NCBI RefSeq assembly: GCF_000227135.1
Contig: NC_018259.1
Coordinates: 715,890 to 779,889 of the forward strand
DNA length: 64,000 nucleotides
Direction of reading: 5' to 3'
Origin: Leishmania donovani
Taxonomy: Eukaryota; Euglenozoa; Kinetoplastea; Trypanosomatida; Trypanosomatidae
Below are positions 10,286 to 19,732 of this stretch, piece by piece (the first letter of the stretch is position 1; every line of letters begins with the position of its first letter). Position numbers and translations under genes: made by a program. Below the pieces are notes generated by a model. It did not search any database. It was given only the letters and a program-made list of their open reading frames with translations, and was not told the origin of the DNA.

Positions 10286-11059
10286 CTTGCAAGAGTATAG
10301 AAGGTGCTGATGGGGGTGTTCCAGTTTGAACTTTTTTTGCTTGATTGCCGCAATCGGCGCCACAGCGAAGGGCTGCTCTTCGCCAGGCGGTCCCACACGA
10401 GTTCGACGGCGCAGTTGCGCTGCGTCACGCGTGACAAGCGACTCGAAGAGACTTCCTCACGCAGACACGATTCCAAGCCGTCAGTCGACAAAGTAGCTGG
10501 GAGGATGGACGGCGTGCCTGGTAACTCCGCAGAATACACGAGTCCCTCGGTGAGAATGGTCCCTTCGTGGTCGTACTGTGGGACAAGTAGGCGGAGCAGA
10601 ATACGAAATCGTACAAGGAAGTGGTAGGTGACGAGATGATAGCGGCAACAAACAGAGCTCTTCGCGGTGACGCTGAGGTCCTTGACCCCCGCGTCTGGGC
10701 GCCATCGAGGGACTCTGCGAGAGCAGCGAAAGAAAAAAGAAAAAGAAGCCGAGCCGAAAACGGACGACGGAAACAGGCATGTGTATCGATGGCAGGAGAG
10801 GCTACTGCCAAGGTCTACAAGGTCTCCGCGAGCGTAGGCCGATTAGTTCGCAGACGTGTACGCGAGCGAACTCATCACAAATCAGCGCTTGCCTTGCCTT
10901 TGCATTTTTCTTGCATCGAGCTTGATTGGGCCGTGGCCATCTACTCTAAGTACAACCGCGCACCCCGCGCAGTTTTGAGAAAAGTCTGCGTGTGCTGTGC
11001 CGCATCCCCTCACCCCTGCCTAGGAGTACGTCTCCGCCATGATCGTGTCGCTCCCTGCT
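10286..11059. other. Spacer between the 414-residue gene and HSP60
   Basis: Contains the HSP60 5' flank. A purine run at about 10722-10760 on the + strand is a pyrimidine tract on the transcribed strand and a possible trans-splicing signal, though it lies some 440 bases from the start codon. A long + strand frame here is not supported by any recognisable protein. Nothing else was seen. Confidence 0.55.
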
Positions 11060-12304
11060 TTATTCGCAGTAAAAGTACCGCCGAGCGGCCGCCACGAGCT
11101 CGCGATTGGGGCCCATGGGAAATTTCAGGCTCCCGTGCGGGGGCGGGAGAGAGATGCCCCATTCTTCGCCATCACGGCGGGACAGCTTCACTTCCACCTC
11201 CCCGCGCAGCGTCAGTGTCTCCAGCAGCGGACGCGCCGCCGTGGTTGCCACCGCCGCGGACGAATAAGCACTCACAACGCCATGAGCGCCGTTCCCGCCG
11301 TCTCCATGCTCATTGGGCCGCAAACCTGAGACGGGGGCGCCAGAGCCTTGAACGACGGTGAGAGCCCCGCTATCGCTGACAACGCTAGGGGGCGGCTTGG
11401 CCCACACGGGTCCTGGGCTAATGGACAGCGATGCCCCCGGACCCATGCTCTCGTGCAGGGATGCGGAGTGGATGTGATGCGATTCTGACTGCAGCTGAGA
11501 CCATTCTATCGGGCTCCGGCGGCGCAAGCTTATCGAGATGCACGCCAACCCAGCGTTCGCCGCCGCCGTCACAGACCACGCCGTGTACTCTCGCAGCTCG
11601 TTCGAGTTCATTGGCGAGCCGCTGCCCCTGCCCCCGCTAGTTTCGGCGGCCAAGTCCGTCCCTGCAAAGCGTGCGCCACCTGCGGGCATCGGCGGGCCAC
11701 AGAAGTCGTCGCCGGCGAGAATGTCATCGTACACGGTGCTTATCGAGCGCGGCAGTGCCGGGCCGTCTCGCAGCACCGGGAAGTCCGAAAGAAAGCCGCC
11801 GCCGGTCAGCACAAAGCCATCCATCACATCCACTGGCGCAGCAAGCGTCACGGCCTCCCTCAGCTGCGGCAGCCGCCCCTCTGCGCCAGCACACCGCAAA
11901 GCGGCACCGGACTTGTCGTCGAGGTGCTCCTCGAGAAGCAGCCCATAGATCTGGGAGCGTCGCTGCAGAGCACAGAGCTCATCGTTGTCGATGCCGTCGA
12001 GCACGCTGGAGAGAGACACACGAAGTTCGTAGAGGTTGGCCGGGTCCACCAGCGTAACGACCCGCACAGTGAGGCACGGTGGTGGCTGATGCGGCCATGA
12101 CTCGTGCACTGGCAGCTGCCGCACCACCCAGGCGTGCTGCTCGGGATCGAAGAAGGAGGCGAGGAGGCCCGTCTTTCCCTCACCAAAGAGTCGCACCGAA
12201 GCGGCGAGCGGCTTGCAGAAAGACGGAATCGGCAGGACAATCTCAGCTGCCTGGCTCCGCTGCGTTACGAAGTGGTAGTAATCGCCACTATAACTCTCCG
12301 ACAT
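11060..12304 (-). CDS. Conserved-looking hypothetical protein (414 aa)
   Basis: I do not recognise a family. The N-terminal 130 or so residues look folded (alternating hydrophobic segments such as AEIVLPIPSF and LTVRVVTLVD, then a helical stretch around YELRVSLSSVLDGIDNDELCALQRR). A middle portion, about 190-360, is Gly/Ser/Pro/Ala-rich and probably disordered. The last 50 residues return to ordered sequence (TLRGEVEVKLSRRD...). There is no signal peptide or transmembrane segment. The start is the ATG encoding MSESYSGDYY; two codons upstream is only a GTG. It lies between HSP60 and the CDF gene on the same strand, which says nothing about function in a trypanosomatid array. Confidence 0.8.
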   Translation of the reverse strand: MSESYSGDYYHFVTQRSQAAEIVLPIPSFCKPLAASVRLFGEGKTGLLASFFDPEQHAWVVRQLPVHESWPHQPPPCLTVRVVTLVDPANLYELRVSLSSVLDGIDNDELCALQRRSQIYGLLLEEHLDDKSGAALRCAGAEGRLPQLREAVTLAAPVDVMDGFVLTGGGFLSDFPVLRDGPALPRSISTVYDDILAGDDFCGPPMPAGGARFAGTDLAAETSGGRGSGSPMNSNELREYTAWSVTAAANAGLACISISLRRRSPIEWSQLQSESHHIHSASLHESMGPGASLSISPGPVWAKPPPSVVSDSGALTVVQGSGAPVSGLRPNEHGDGGNGAHGVVSAYSSAAVATTAARPLLETLTLRGEVEVKLSRRDGEEWGISLPPPHGSLKFPMGPNRELVAAARRYFYCE

Positions 12305-14285
12305 CGCCACCGTTGATTTTGCTTCTTGAGAGGAGCAGGAGGGGACGAGAGCCAGCGTGCGTGCTTGGGAGAGACGAACACGTGATGAAGCTGTTGGGTC
12401 ACGATATTCGGTTTTTCACGCAAGGAGAGTCACGTTTTTTGTTTGTGCTCGATGAGGGCAACGAGGGATTGAGCACAGACACCCACACGTATATGTGTGC
12501 ATGCTGGTGTACGTCGCTGCCTTTCCCGAAGCAGTCGTGTAGTGGAGAGCCCAGGAGGTCCACCGTGCAACACGAGTCTGTGCAACGCTGGGAATATATA
12601 CACCCTCACTCACTCAGGAGTAGAAAATAGATGCAGGAAAGATCGATGCGGTGATGACGAAGGGGGTATAAAAAAGAATGTGAGTAAAGCAGGTGAGGAT
12701 TAGAAGATGATGCGCGACACCTATGTGCATAAGGCGCGCTATCGAGATATTGTCTTCACATAACCTATACAGCAGATGCAGCAGGGGGATACCCATCTTA
12801 TACCGTGCCGAGTAACTCCGACAACGTGCAAACCGAAGTGATGCACGGCTGAGCCGCGCGCAGTGGTGAGAGCGTGGACAAGGAGCGAGGACGAACGACA
12901 TGATACCTGCACCCTGCACAAAACGCACCCATTGCCTCGTGCTTCATTCTCGTTCTTCACCTTTCAGTATGCATTCAGTGAGTCGCACGAGCCCGGGCGA
13001 TACGGTGGGGGGGGGGGCAAGTATTGTAAAACGAAGGGAACATCGGCACCACAGCCCAAAAGAAGAGAAAAAGAATAAAACAACCAAACACACATAACCT
13101 TATCAGCGGTGACGCGAGGAGAAAGAGCGACGCCCTCACGTGGATGTGAGCCGGCCTAAATAGGTTTTGGACAAGCGCCATGCATGCGTTTGTGCACGCC
13201 AACAATCCGCTTTTCATAGTACACGGTGTCTACGTGCCTCTCTCGATGTGCAAGTCACTTCACAGGGTAACGGCTACTTTCCTCTCGCGATATGTTCATT
13301 CTCTGCTGTACAACACGAGCTGAACTCCATAGTCCCAGTCCCGCCACAGTCCCTCAGCGCGTGCTGTCAACCATCGCTTTCGCCAGGCGTTGCGGCAGTG
13401 TGCCCACTCAGTCATCGGAGAACGGCCCCACTGCCCTCAAGCTCTGCCCGCCCACCCATCCTGCCTCGCAGGCCGCCTCACAGCCGCTCCCACATCATGT
13501 CGGTCCCTACGTGCTGCACACACACACACACACTCGCGGTGGCGCTCCGCCGCCCCACACCACTGGGCAGTGCGAGGGCCGGGGGTGCGGTACACGCTCG
13601 AGTCACGCGGACGCTCTGCCCATCACGTGGATGGCGCAAGCGTGTGCACGGTCGCAGGTCGGTCCGACGCAGCTCCATCCAGCCCCTCACCGCCGACATC
13701 AGCAGTGATGCATCGCTCGGGCCTTCCCCTACGTCGTAGGCACCCGACCCTGTCACCACCAGAGGTGGCCCGGCATTTGGCAGGGCTAGGGGGCGAGGGG
13801 CTGCTTTGGCTTCCTTACAGAGTATAAATAGGGAAGCCTGAAGATGTCAAACACTGACGGGTGTGTGCCCGCGTCACCAGGGACTCGCATATGTGCAAGT
13901 ACACAAGCTTTCGATGGACGAGAGGAAAAGAGAACGTCATACTTCTCCTCTCATTCCTCGACACAAGGCTACCGCCACTGTCCCGGCGGCAGTCCATACC
14001 CTGTGAGCGGCACACGTATCAGGCGTCCGCCGGGGTGCCCAATCGGTGAGGTACCCTTTCAGATTACAGTGCGTCCGTAAGCAGCGCGAGAGTTCCCCTT
14101 TCACGCGATCAATCAGAGGAGCAGAGTAACAGAGATCGTCATGTCACGGTTCCTCAACGATACTCATGAGAAAGCCGTTCCACACGCTATCAGCAGCGAT
14201 CTGCGCAAGTTTTTGGACGCATTTTGCACATCAACGATGACGAAAAGTCGAGATCGGCGTCACCATGCTCTCACAACGCGGCACA
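12305..14285. other. Spacer with SIDER copy A
   Basis: A 2-kb non-coding stretch between the CDF gene and the 414-residue gene. The part near the CDF stop includes a SIDER-like element (separate entry). A G run interrupts 13008-13017. Apparent frames within the SIDER recur wherever the element occurs and are not genes. No RNA gene was recognised. Confidence 0.6.
13346..13838. repeat. SIDER-like retroposon remnant, copy A
   Basis: About 490 bp shared with copies B, C and D and partly with F. It starts near CCTCAGCGCGTGCTGTCAA, holds a CA microsatellite after TACGTGCTG, then the conserved block CCGCCGACATCAGCAG and TGCATCGCTCGGGCC. Unlike B and C it lacks the C-run end and finishes in different sequence (GGCTTCCTTACAGAG). 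Leishmania genomes are known to carry hundreds of such short ingi-related retroposons, many in 3' UTRs, where SIDER2 elements can destabilise mRNA. Here it lies about 450 bases beyond the CDF stop codon, so probably in that gene's 3' UTR. Confidence 0.8.
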
Positions 14286-16163
14286 TCACACGTGGTCATA
14301 GGTTGCGCTGTGAGGTGCGCCTCCCCTCACGTTACTGCCGATATGCACGTCTCCATCTCGGAACGGCGTGAAGGCCGGGGGCGGAATAGCCGGCAGACGA
14401 GACGACGGCGCTGCAGGGAGCCTGAGGGAATCAGCAGCCTGAGCGGCTGTGTCGCCAGGTGCGTGCTGCGCGAAGCGACTGCCTTCGTTCGTACAGCCCC
14501 CACCGCACGAGCTAGATGCTCCATGTGGAACGCCTGTAAACGGTGACGGCGTCGACAAAGTGGCGCTTCTGTTCGCCGCATCATATGCCATGGGCAACGC
14601 CTGCACCGAAGAGGGTCTGCCGATGGGTGGAACGCCGCTCGCGAGGCCGTGTCGCTTAGTCGACGAGTCACATCCACCGCTCGTGGCTGCCGGCGGTGTC
14701 GGAAACGCCAATGCAGCCGGTGCGCCACCCGCGTAGGCGGTGGAAGACACTGCTCCAGGAAACCCCTGCTCTCCGTAGGGCAAATCAGCGCCGACAGAGT
14801 CAGTTGGCGGGTCACCGTTGATGTTACCAAACTCGTTGGAGTATATCCTGGCTGGCAAGTTGACCTCGCCTTTGCTGGCAAACAAGTGGCTATGCGAATG
14901 GTCGCAGCCGTGGTCGTGGTGGCCGTTGTCGTCGTCGCGCCCATTGCTATGACTGTGTCCGTGTTCGTGACCTTGGACACCTCCATGGTTGTGACCGTGC
15001 ACGCCGTGGCTGTGTCCGTGTGCACCCATCAGCGACGCACCCCACGACAGCTGGGTGCTGTGCCCGAGATCGTTCGCACCGTTGGCTGGAAAGCACTCCA
15101 CATAAACATACGTCGCAAGCTCAGCCAGCTGCCTGCGTACTGCGTGAGACACGCTGCACGCATCAGAGCCAGACATGAGTCGTAAACGGATCAGCAGCAT
15201 ACTCTCCGAGACGTTCAGGTTCCACCACACGGTCGACTGTACCTGCAGCACACCGTCCAGCATCTTGATGTTGCGCAGGCATTGCTCCAAGTTGCGCAAC
15301 CGCCTCGGGTCGGTCACACACTTGTTCATCAGCAAGTCGAGCATGTCGCGTCCATTCCGATATCCGACGTAGGCGTAGTAGACGGCCAGCCACAGCGCCC
15401 CGACCACGTCGGGGAGGCTGCTGTCTGTCACGACCATCAACAGGCTGGCGACGACGCACGTGATGGGGCACAGCAGGTAAACGGCCGTTTGTGTAAAATT
15501 GCGGCGCATAGTGCGTTGTGCGCCACAAGAGGGGCCGTGTACCGCCGGCGATCCACCAGGCGGCTGGGACTGAGCCAATGCGCTCGAGGGACTGTGGAAC
15601 TCCTCAAAGAAACCTCCACCTCCCATCCCACGCCTGTCCCTGCACGCAGAAACACAGAGCAAATGAAGAAGATCCTCGCTATGCGCGCCGGCCATACCGC
15701 GGTGCCCCGTCACGCGATCGGTGAGGCAAACATCACGGAGGAAGACCAGCTGTGATAGGAGCTGCAGGCCACCGAGGGCGAGAAGGAAAGAGGGGTTCGA
15801 GTGGTGCCCGTGAGTGCCGCGGTGCAGAGACTCCACCATGGTTGTCACACAACCGAATACCAGAAAGATAGTGCTGCCGAGACGCACGACGACGCTTAGA
15901 CGATACAGCCCAAAGCCGAAGGGGTAGCTCTGCTGAGTGCCGGCACGGCTGCACAGAGACTGGGTCACGGCTGCCGCCTTGAGCGAAGCGGCTGTGTTCA
16001 GCAGCACGAGGGCCTGCATGGAGGCGATAAGAAAGGAGGTGGAGATCATGAAAAAGATGCTTATGCCCCATAATCCGGAAAACGTGATGGCGGCCTGTTG
16101 CCATCGGCGTACCCCCTTGTCTCGCGAGGGAGTGAACAACAACGTGCACACCTCCTGCAGCAT
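14286..16163 (-). CDS. Cation diffusion facilitator-like protein, ZnT6-type
   Basis: A 625-residue membrane protein of the CDF/SLC30 type. Hydrophobic segments lie near 26-46, 47-66, 90-109, 125-143, 227-246 and 252-269. The loop motif YPFGFGLYRL (80-89) matches the YxFGxxR signature before CDF helix 3. After helix 6 comes a CDF-like cytosolic domain (LRNIKMLDGVLQVQ near 296-309). The HxxxD zinc-site residues expected in helices 2 and 5 are absent, as in human ZnT6, which serves as a non-transporting partner of ZnT5. A His/Gly-rich stretch (about 382-426) follows the cytosolic domain instead of lying in the usual helix 4-5 loop; the remaining 200 residues are disordered. I infer a zinc-binding partner or sensor subunit in the secretory pathway. 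A pyrimidine tract ends almost at the ATG. Confidence 0.72.
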   Translation of the reverse strand: MLQEVCTLLFTPSRDKGVRRWQQAAITFSGLWGISIFFMISTSFLIASMQALVLLNTAASLKAAAVTQSLCSRAGTQQSYPFGFGLYRLSVVVRLGSTIFLVFGCVTTMVESLHRGTHGHHSNPSFLLALGGLQLLSQLVFLRDVCLTDRVTGHRGMAGAHSEDLLHLLCVSACRDRRGMGGGGFFEEFHSPSSALAQSQPPGGSPAVHGPSCGAQRTMRRNFTQTAVYLLCPITCVVASLLMVVTDSSLPDVVGALWLAVYYAYVGYRNGRDMLDLLMNKCVTDPRRLRNLEQCLRNIKMLDGVLQVQSTVWWNLNVSESMLLIRLRLMSGSDACSVSHAVRRQLAELATYVYVECFPANGANDLGHSTQLSWGASLMGAHGHSHGVHGHNHGGVQGHEHGHSHSNGRDDDNGHHDHGCDHSHSHLFASKGEVNLPARIYSNEFGNINGDPPTDSVGADLPYGEQGFPGAVSSTAYAGGAPAALAFPTPPAATSGGCDSSTKRHGLASGVPPIGRPSSVQALPMAYDAANRSATLSTPSPFTGVPHGASSSCGGGCTNEGSRFAQHAPGDTAAQAADSLRLPAAPSSRLPAIPPPAFTPFRDGDVHIGSNVRGGAPHSATYDHV

Positions 16164-16823
16164 TGCTGGAGGAAGAGAAAGAGAGGGAGAGAAAGAGAGG
16201 GAGAGAAAGGAGCGATGAGCCGAAACAGTGAGAGCGCGAACTAGCGACGGCGGAGAGACGCAAAGACGCTAGAGGCGAACACGAAAGTATTGAGAGGAAG
16301 GGACGAGCGAAAGAAATGCGGGAAGTGAGCAGCTGAGCAATGTGTTCAGAAAAACAGTCGTCACGGGGGTCGGAGGGTGGGGCGTCGATGGCTGGAGGAG
16401 GGGGTGGGGGTTCGACGTTTAAAGAAAGTAGGAAGTGCACAGAGGTCGGTGCAAAAAAGAGTGAAAGAGAACAACGCTCTCCCGTGTGTCGGCGTGTATT
16501 CGTGCGTGCGTACGCAAGGTGGAAGCTGAGACGCGCTTCACGACGATTTTGTGAACTAGGTATATCGTCAGAAGAAAAAGAGAACGAGAGAAAAAGACGA
16601 TATGGGATTCGCTGCGGGTTCGCTTGCGGGCACAACGCGGTCGTCCCGCTGCATCACGTATTGACTAACTTCAAGTACGATTTCGTGCAGCGACTATGGG
16701 ATCCGCACCCATCTCGCTCCCCAGTACTTCCCATCTGCCTTCGTGACGCGCAGAGGTGAGAGCGACCTCTTTTCCATTGAAAGCTGCAGCTTCGCTATGG
16801 GTCATACGGAGCCGCGAGCCATC
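16164..16823. other. Spacer upstream of the CDF-like gene
   Basis: Contains the 5' flank of the CDF-like gene with its strong pyrimidine tract (separate entry) and further purine-rich sequence on the + strand around 16370-16600. No gene or RNA was recognised. Confidence 0.6.
16169..16215 (-). promoter_or_regulatory. Polypyrimidine tract, trans-splicing signal for the CDF-like gene
   Basis: On the transcribed strand this is about 46 bases of almost pure C/T (CTTTCTCTCCCTCTCT repeated) ending in CTCCAG and then the start codon two bases later. Trypanosomatid mRNAs receive the spliced leader at an AG after such a tract. If this AG were used, the 5' UTR would be only a couple of bases beyond the leader; an AG further away may be used instead. 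Confidence 0.6.
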
Positions 16824-17020
16824 CTATCCGATCCACGTCCAGTCATAGTCCTCCCCAAGGAGAGTTCCACCTTTATTTCCAATACGCAGCAGCTCGGTAT
16901 CATCTGCCTCTAGAGGCGGTTCTCGGTTTGGGGCGGTGAGCAGATTAACTACGCCAATACGTAGTAGCCCCTTGCCTACCATGTCGAGAAGCTCGGCCTG
17001 CCTAGCTGGCGGCGATGCAA

Positions 17021-17292
17021 TCACGATGCTGTCAAGACATGGTATGATGCTGCGCAAAATATCGATATCACCCCACACCCGTGTAATCGACTGGCTCACC
17101 GTCACGCCCCATCTTCCCCTTGTTGGAGTTGTGCGCAGTCGGCCGTATTCACCACTCCTCCGGACAATGCACTTCGCTCTCCTATTCCCAGGTAAGAGGA
17201 CAGCGTCATAATACGCATCGAAATCCAGCGCGCAAACGCCACTTGCGCCTGTTCAAGATATGCCCGCTTTCTTTCCGAGTCGGGCAGGTCAG
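17021..17292. repeat. Left flank of gap 1, duplicated across the gap
   Basis: These 272 bases recur at 17392-17663 directly on the other side of a 99-N gap, with two mismatches (A at 17044 versus G at 17415; T at 17178 versus C at 17549). Because both copies abut the Ns exactly, overlapping contig ends that were not merged is the simplest explanation. Confidence 0.9.
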
Positions 17293-17391
17293 NNNNNNNN
17301 NNNNNNNNNNNNNNNNNNNNNNNNNNNNNNNNNNNNNNNNNNNNNNNNNNNNNNNNNNNNNNNNNNNNNNNNNNNNNNNNNNNNNNNNNNN
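17293..17391. other. Assembly gap 1 (99 N)
   Basis: A run of 99 unknown bases. Its size equals that of gap 2, which suggests a fixed placeholder and not a measured distance. Confidence 0.98.
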
Positions 17392-17663
17392 TCACGATGC
17401 TGTCAAGACATGGTGTGATGCTGCGCAAAATATCGATATCACCCCACACCCGTGTAATCGACTGGCTCACCGTCACGCCCCATCTTCCCCTTGTTGGAGT
17501 TGTGCGCAGTCGGCCGTATTCACCACTCCTCCGGACAATGCACTTCGCCCTCCTATTCCCAGGTAAGAGGACAGCGTCATAATACGCATCGAAATCCAGC
17601 GCGCAAACGCCACTTGCGCCTGTTCAAGATATGCCCGCTTTCTTTCCGAGTCGGGCAGGTCAG
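17392..17663. repeat. Right flank of gap 1, duplicated across the gap
   Basis: Near-identical partner of 17021-17292, offset 371 bases. The two mismatches would change Ile/Val and Glu/Gly in the translated fragments; they may be sequencing errors at contig ends, allelic differences or, less likely, a real tandem duplication. Confidence 0.9.
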
Positions 17664-18015
17664 GCGGGGGGCAGCACTCGCTGGTGCAGACAGCGCTCAA
17701 AGTTCAACTCTGTTATGCGTCTGTGTCCGCCTTCCTTTTCCTCGACCGCAAACGTATGCGCGCCGTGCGCGTCACGCCCAAGAGATTACTCGCGCATAAT
17801 TTCATCCTTTTGCGCGGGTTCCAGCCTGCCCATCTGCATGACTCTAGTGAGATATGCGCCTGCCTTCCTGCAGTTTTCTGAAGGTGCGTGAAGCTCGCAG
17901 AGCGGCCAAGGCCTATCGAAGCATGGGGCGCTAAGCGCAGTTGCAGAACCTTTCGGAGTTATGATGCCGCGCTTCCATCCTCACAATTCTCTCTTCATCG
18001 CACAACCTTGTCGCC

Positions 18016-18351
18016 TTTTTTTGGGGGAGGGGGGGCGCAGGTGGGTGGGCATTCCTCCACTCGCAGCAGCACCAGTGGAACTTTCCCTCCTTTTTCACGA
18101 AAAAGGCGCAGCAACTGCGTTTCACTAATCGCGAGGTCCTGCTGCTCTGGGGCACTTGCTCGTAGCCTCCTCTCCTCCCGTGGAGGACCGCGGCGACGAC
18201 ATCCCGCGTGGCCACGTCCTTCATCGTAAGATGGCGACCAATACCCCAGGTACCGCCGCAGCGTTACGTAGGACCCGTCCTGCACGTCGGCTGGTCCGCT
18301 GAGAGTGCGCCGTCTGCCATGCGCCTTGCAGCACCTTTTCTCGCTGAGACA
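18016..18351. repeat. Left flank of gap 2, duplicated across the gap
   Basis: These 336 bases, starting with a run of seven Ts, recur at 18451-18786 directly on the other side of the gap, with no mismatch that I could find. The homopolymer start (T7 G6) is a likely point at which a contig end was trimmed. Confidence 0.9.
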
Positions 18352-18450
18352 NNNNNNNNNNNNNNNNNNNNNNNNNNNNNNNNNNNNNNNNNNNNNNNNN
18401 NNNNNNNNNNNNNNNNNNNNNNNNNNNNNNNNNNNNNNNNNNNNNNNNNN
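18352..18450. other. Assembly gap 2 (99 N)
   Basis: A run of 99 unknown bases between identical flanks, like gap 1. Confidence 0.98.
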
Positions 18451-18786
18451 TTTTTTTGGGGGAGGGGGGGCGCAGGTGGGTGGGCATTCCTCCACTCGCA
18501 GCAGCACCAGTGGAACTTTCCCTCCTTTTTCACGAAAAAGGCGCAGCAACTGCGTTTCACTAATCGCGAGGTCCTGCTGCTCTGGGGCACTTGCTCGTAG
18601 CCTCCTCTCCTCCCGTGGAGGACCGCGGCGACGACATCCCGCGTGGCCACGTCCTTCATCGTAAGATGGCGACCAATACCCCAGGTACCGCCGCAGCGTT
18701 ACGTAGGACCCGTCCTGCACGTCGGCTGGTCCGCTGAGAGTGCGCCGTCTGCCATGCGCCTTGCAGCACCTTTTCTCGCTGAGACA
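18451..18786. repeat. Right flank of gap 2, duplicated across the gap
   Basis: Partner of 18016-18351, offset 435 bases. Removing one copy and the Ns would shorten the broken locus without by itself restoring a single open frame. Confidence 0.9.
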
Positions 18787-19255
18787 AGTCCGCACCGCTG
18801 CCCCGACTCCTGGATCGCTTCGCGCAAAAAGTCCGTCTGCATGCCAGAGGCATGAAAGGCGCGTTCGCCACCCCCACGGTTTGTCCTCCATCTCCGAAGA
18901 AGCCCGCCGCGCTCTTGTTTCGCAGCGGAAGCGGATGCAACGGCAGCAACACAGAGAAAAGCACACACGCGCGCACACCCGCGGAGGCGCCGACGACGAA
19001 AGGAGCGCACACGCATGTGCGGAAGTCGCCTGCCGTTCTCTATTTTCCTCACCTTCCACCACTCGTACGGAATGCACAGCATCTTGCAGCTCGGGTGGGC
19101 AGACGAACCCGCTATGCGCAAGCGTCAGCCGCATCCGAGGCGCACTGCCCCTCTCTGCTCTTCATTCTATTCCACAGCGACGCCAGAAGATTTCGATTCC
19201 AATTTCTATGCTACTTCTATGATAGCAAGCGCCACGCGGCTCTAAAAAGCCTCAC

Positions 19256-19732
19256 TCAGTCCCGCCCGCGTTTCGCTGCCGTTGACATGAGCGGCAGAAG
19301 GTGGGCCATCCCCGCCGCTTTCATGGCTCCGCGGATGTCCTGCACATTCAGCGTGGTGCGCGTAGATCCGGTGGCTTTGCGGCTGGCGTCACCCAGGCAG
19401 GCAAGATAGAGAACTGAGATTGTGGCGGACTTCTGCAGCGCTACGCGGGCGTCTCGAGACACTGACATGCCCTCTGGCAGTGCCCCATGCACGACCCGGT
19501 TCACCTGACCAGCTGCTAGGCTGCGCGCCTTCACCGACGCACCAGTGCCGCCGGATTTTGAGTTCGCTATGCGAGGGCGTACGCTGTCGCTCGTGTGTAC
19601 GGCATCCGCCGCGGCCGCAGTACCCGAAGACCCCTTCCGCGCAATACTCTCGTCCTCGTGTGTTTGAGAGAAAGTTGCCTCACCGCTCCCGTCTGAGAAA
19701 CGCTGGCTTGCCTGACACTCCTCCGCGTTCAT
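19256..19732 (-). CDS. Histone-fold protein, Dpb4/POLE3-like
   Basis: A 158-residue protein with a disordered Ser/Gly/Ala-rich N-terminal half and a histone fold at about 73-150. The order of motifs follows POLE3/Dpb4: VNRVVHGALPEGMSVSRDA, then a hydrophobic long helix (ATISVLYLACLGDASRKA), then TLNVQDIRGAMKAAGMAHLL, which resembles TLNASDVLSAMEE of the family. Such proteins pair with a second histone-fold partner in DNA polymerase epsilon or in CHRAC-type chromatin remodellers and act in the nucleus. An NF-YB-like or CENP-type protein is the alternative. The start is the first ATG; the open frame extends 34 codons upstream without an ATG. The C-terminus is basic (KRGRD) and lacks the acidic tail of animal POLE3. 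Confidence 0.75.
   Translation of the reverse strand: MNAEECQASQRFSDGSGEATFSQTHEDESIARKGSSGTAAAADAVHTSDSVRPRIANSKSGGTGASVKARSLAAGQVNRVVHGALPEGMSVSRDARVALQKSATISVLYLACLGDASRKATGSTRTTLNVQDIRGAMKAAGMAHLLPLMSTAAKRGRD

Larger units (their letters stand above)
16824..19134 (-). pseudogene. Broken, unidentified coding locus across two assembly gaps
   Basis: Several protein-like stretches follow one another on the minus strand but in changing frames. From upstream to downstream: a 60-residue opening beginning MRLTLAHSGF; a helical piece with FLREAIQESGQRCG ended by an in-frame TAA; a continuation with MKDVATRDVVAAVLHG and FVKKEGKFHWCCCEWRNAHP; a piece with LPDSERKRAYLEQAQ and MTLSSYLGIG; and, after a frame change near 17105, VTVSQSITRVWGDIDILRS through a final segment ending EDYDWTWIG. 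At least three frame changes and a stop are needed to join them. Two 99-N gaps with duplicated flanks interrupt the locus, so some breaks could be assembly errors, but the frame changes lie outside the gaps. I do not recognise the family. It could be a decayed gene or a poorly assembled real one; the boundaries are approximate. Confidence 0.5.

Noticed and set aside
13167..13827. Three overlapping + strand frames of 138-190 residues, also at 22338-22791 and 40382-41112
   Set aside because: They are translations of the SIDER-like repeat in three frames, with no retrotransposon protein motif; the elements are non-coding remnants.
14649..15185. 178-residue + strand frame over the His-rich coding region
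   Set aside because: Antisense of the GHSH-type repeat, giving an artificial Val/Ala-rich hydrophobic protein.
17021..17663. A genuine tandem duplication in the broken locus
   Set aside because: Both duplicates abut the Ns exactly at two separate gaps, which is the signature of unmerged contig ends.
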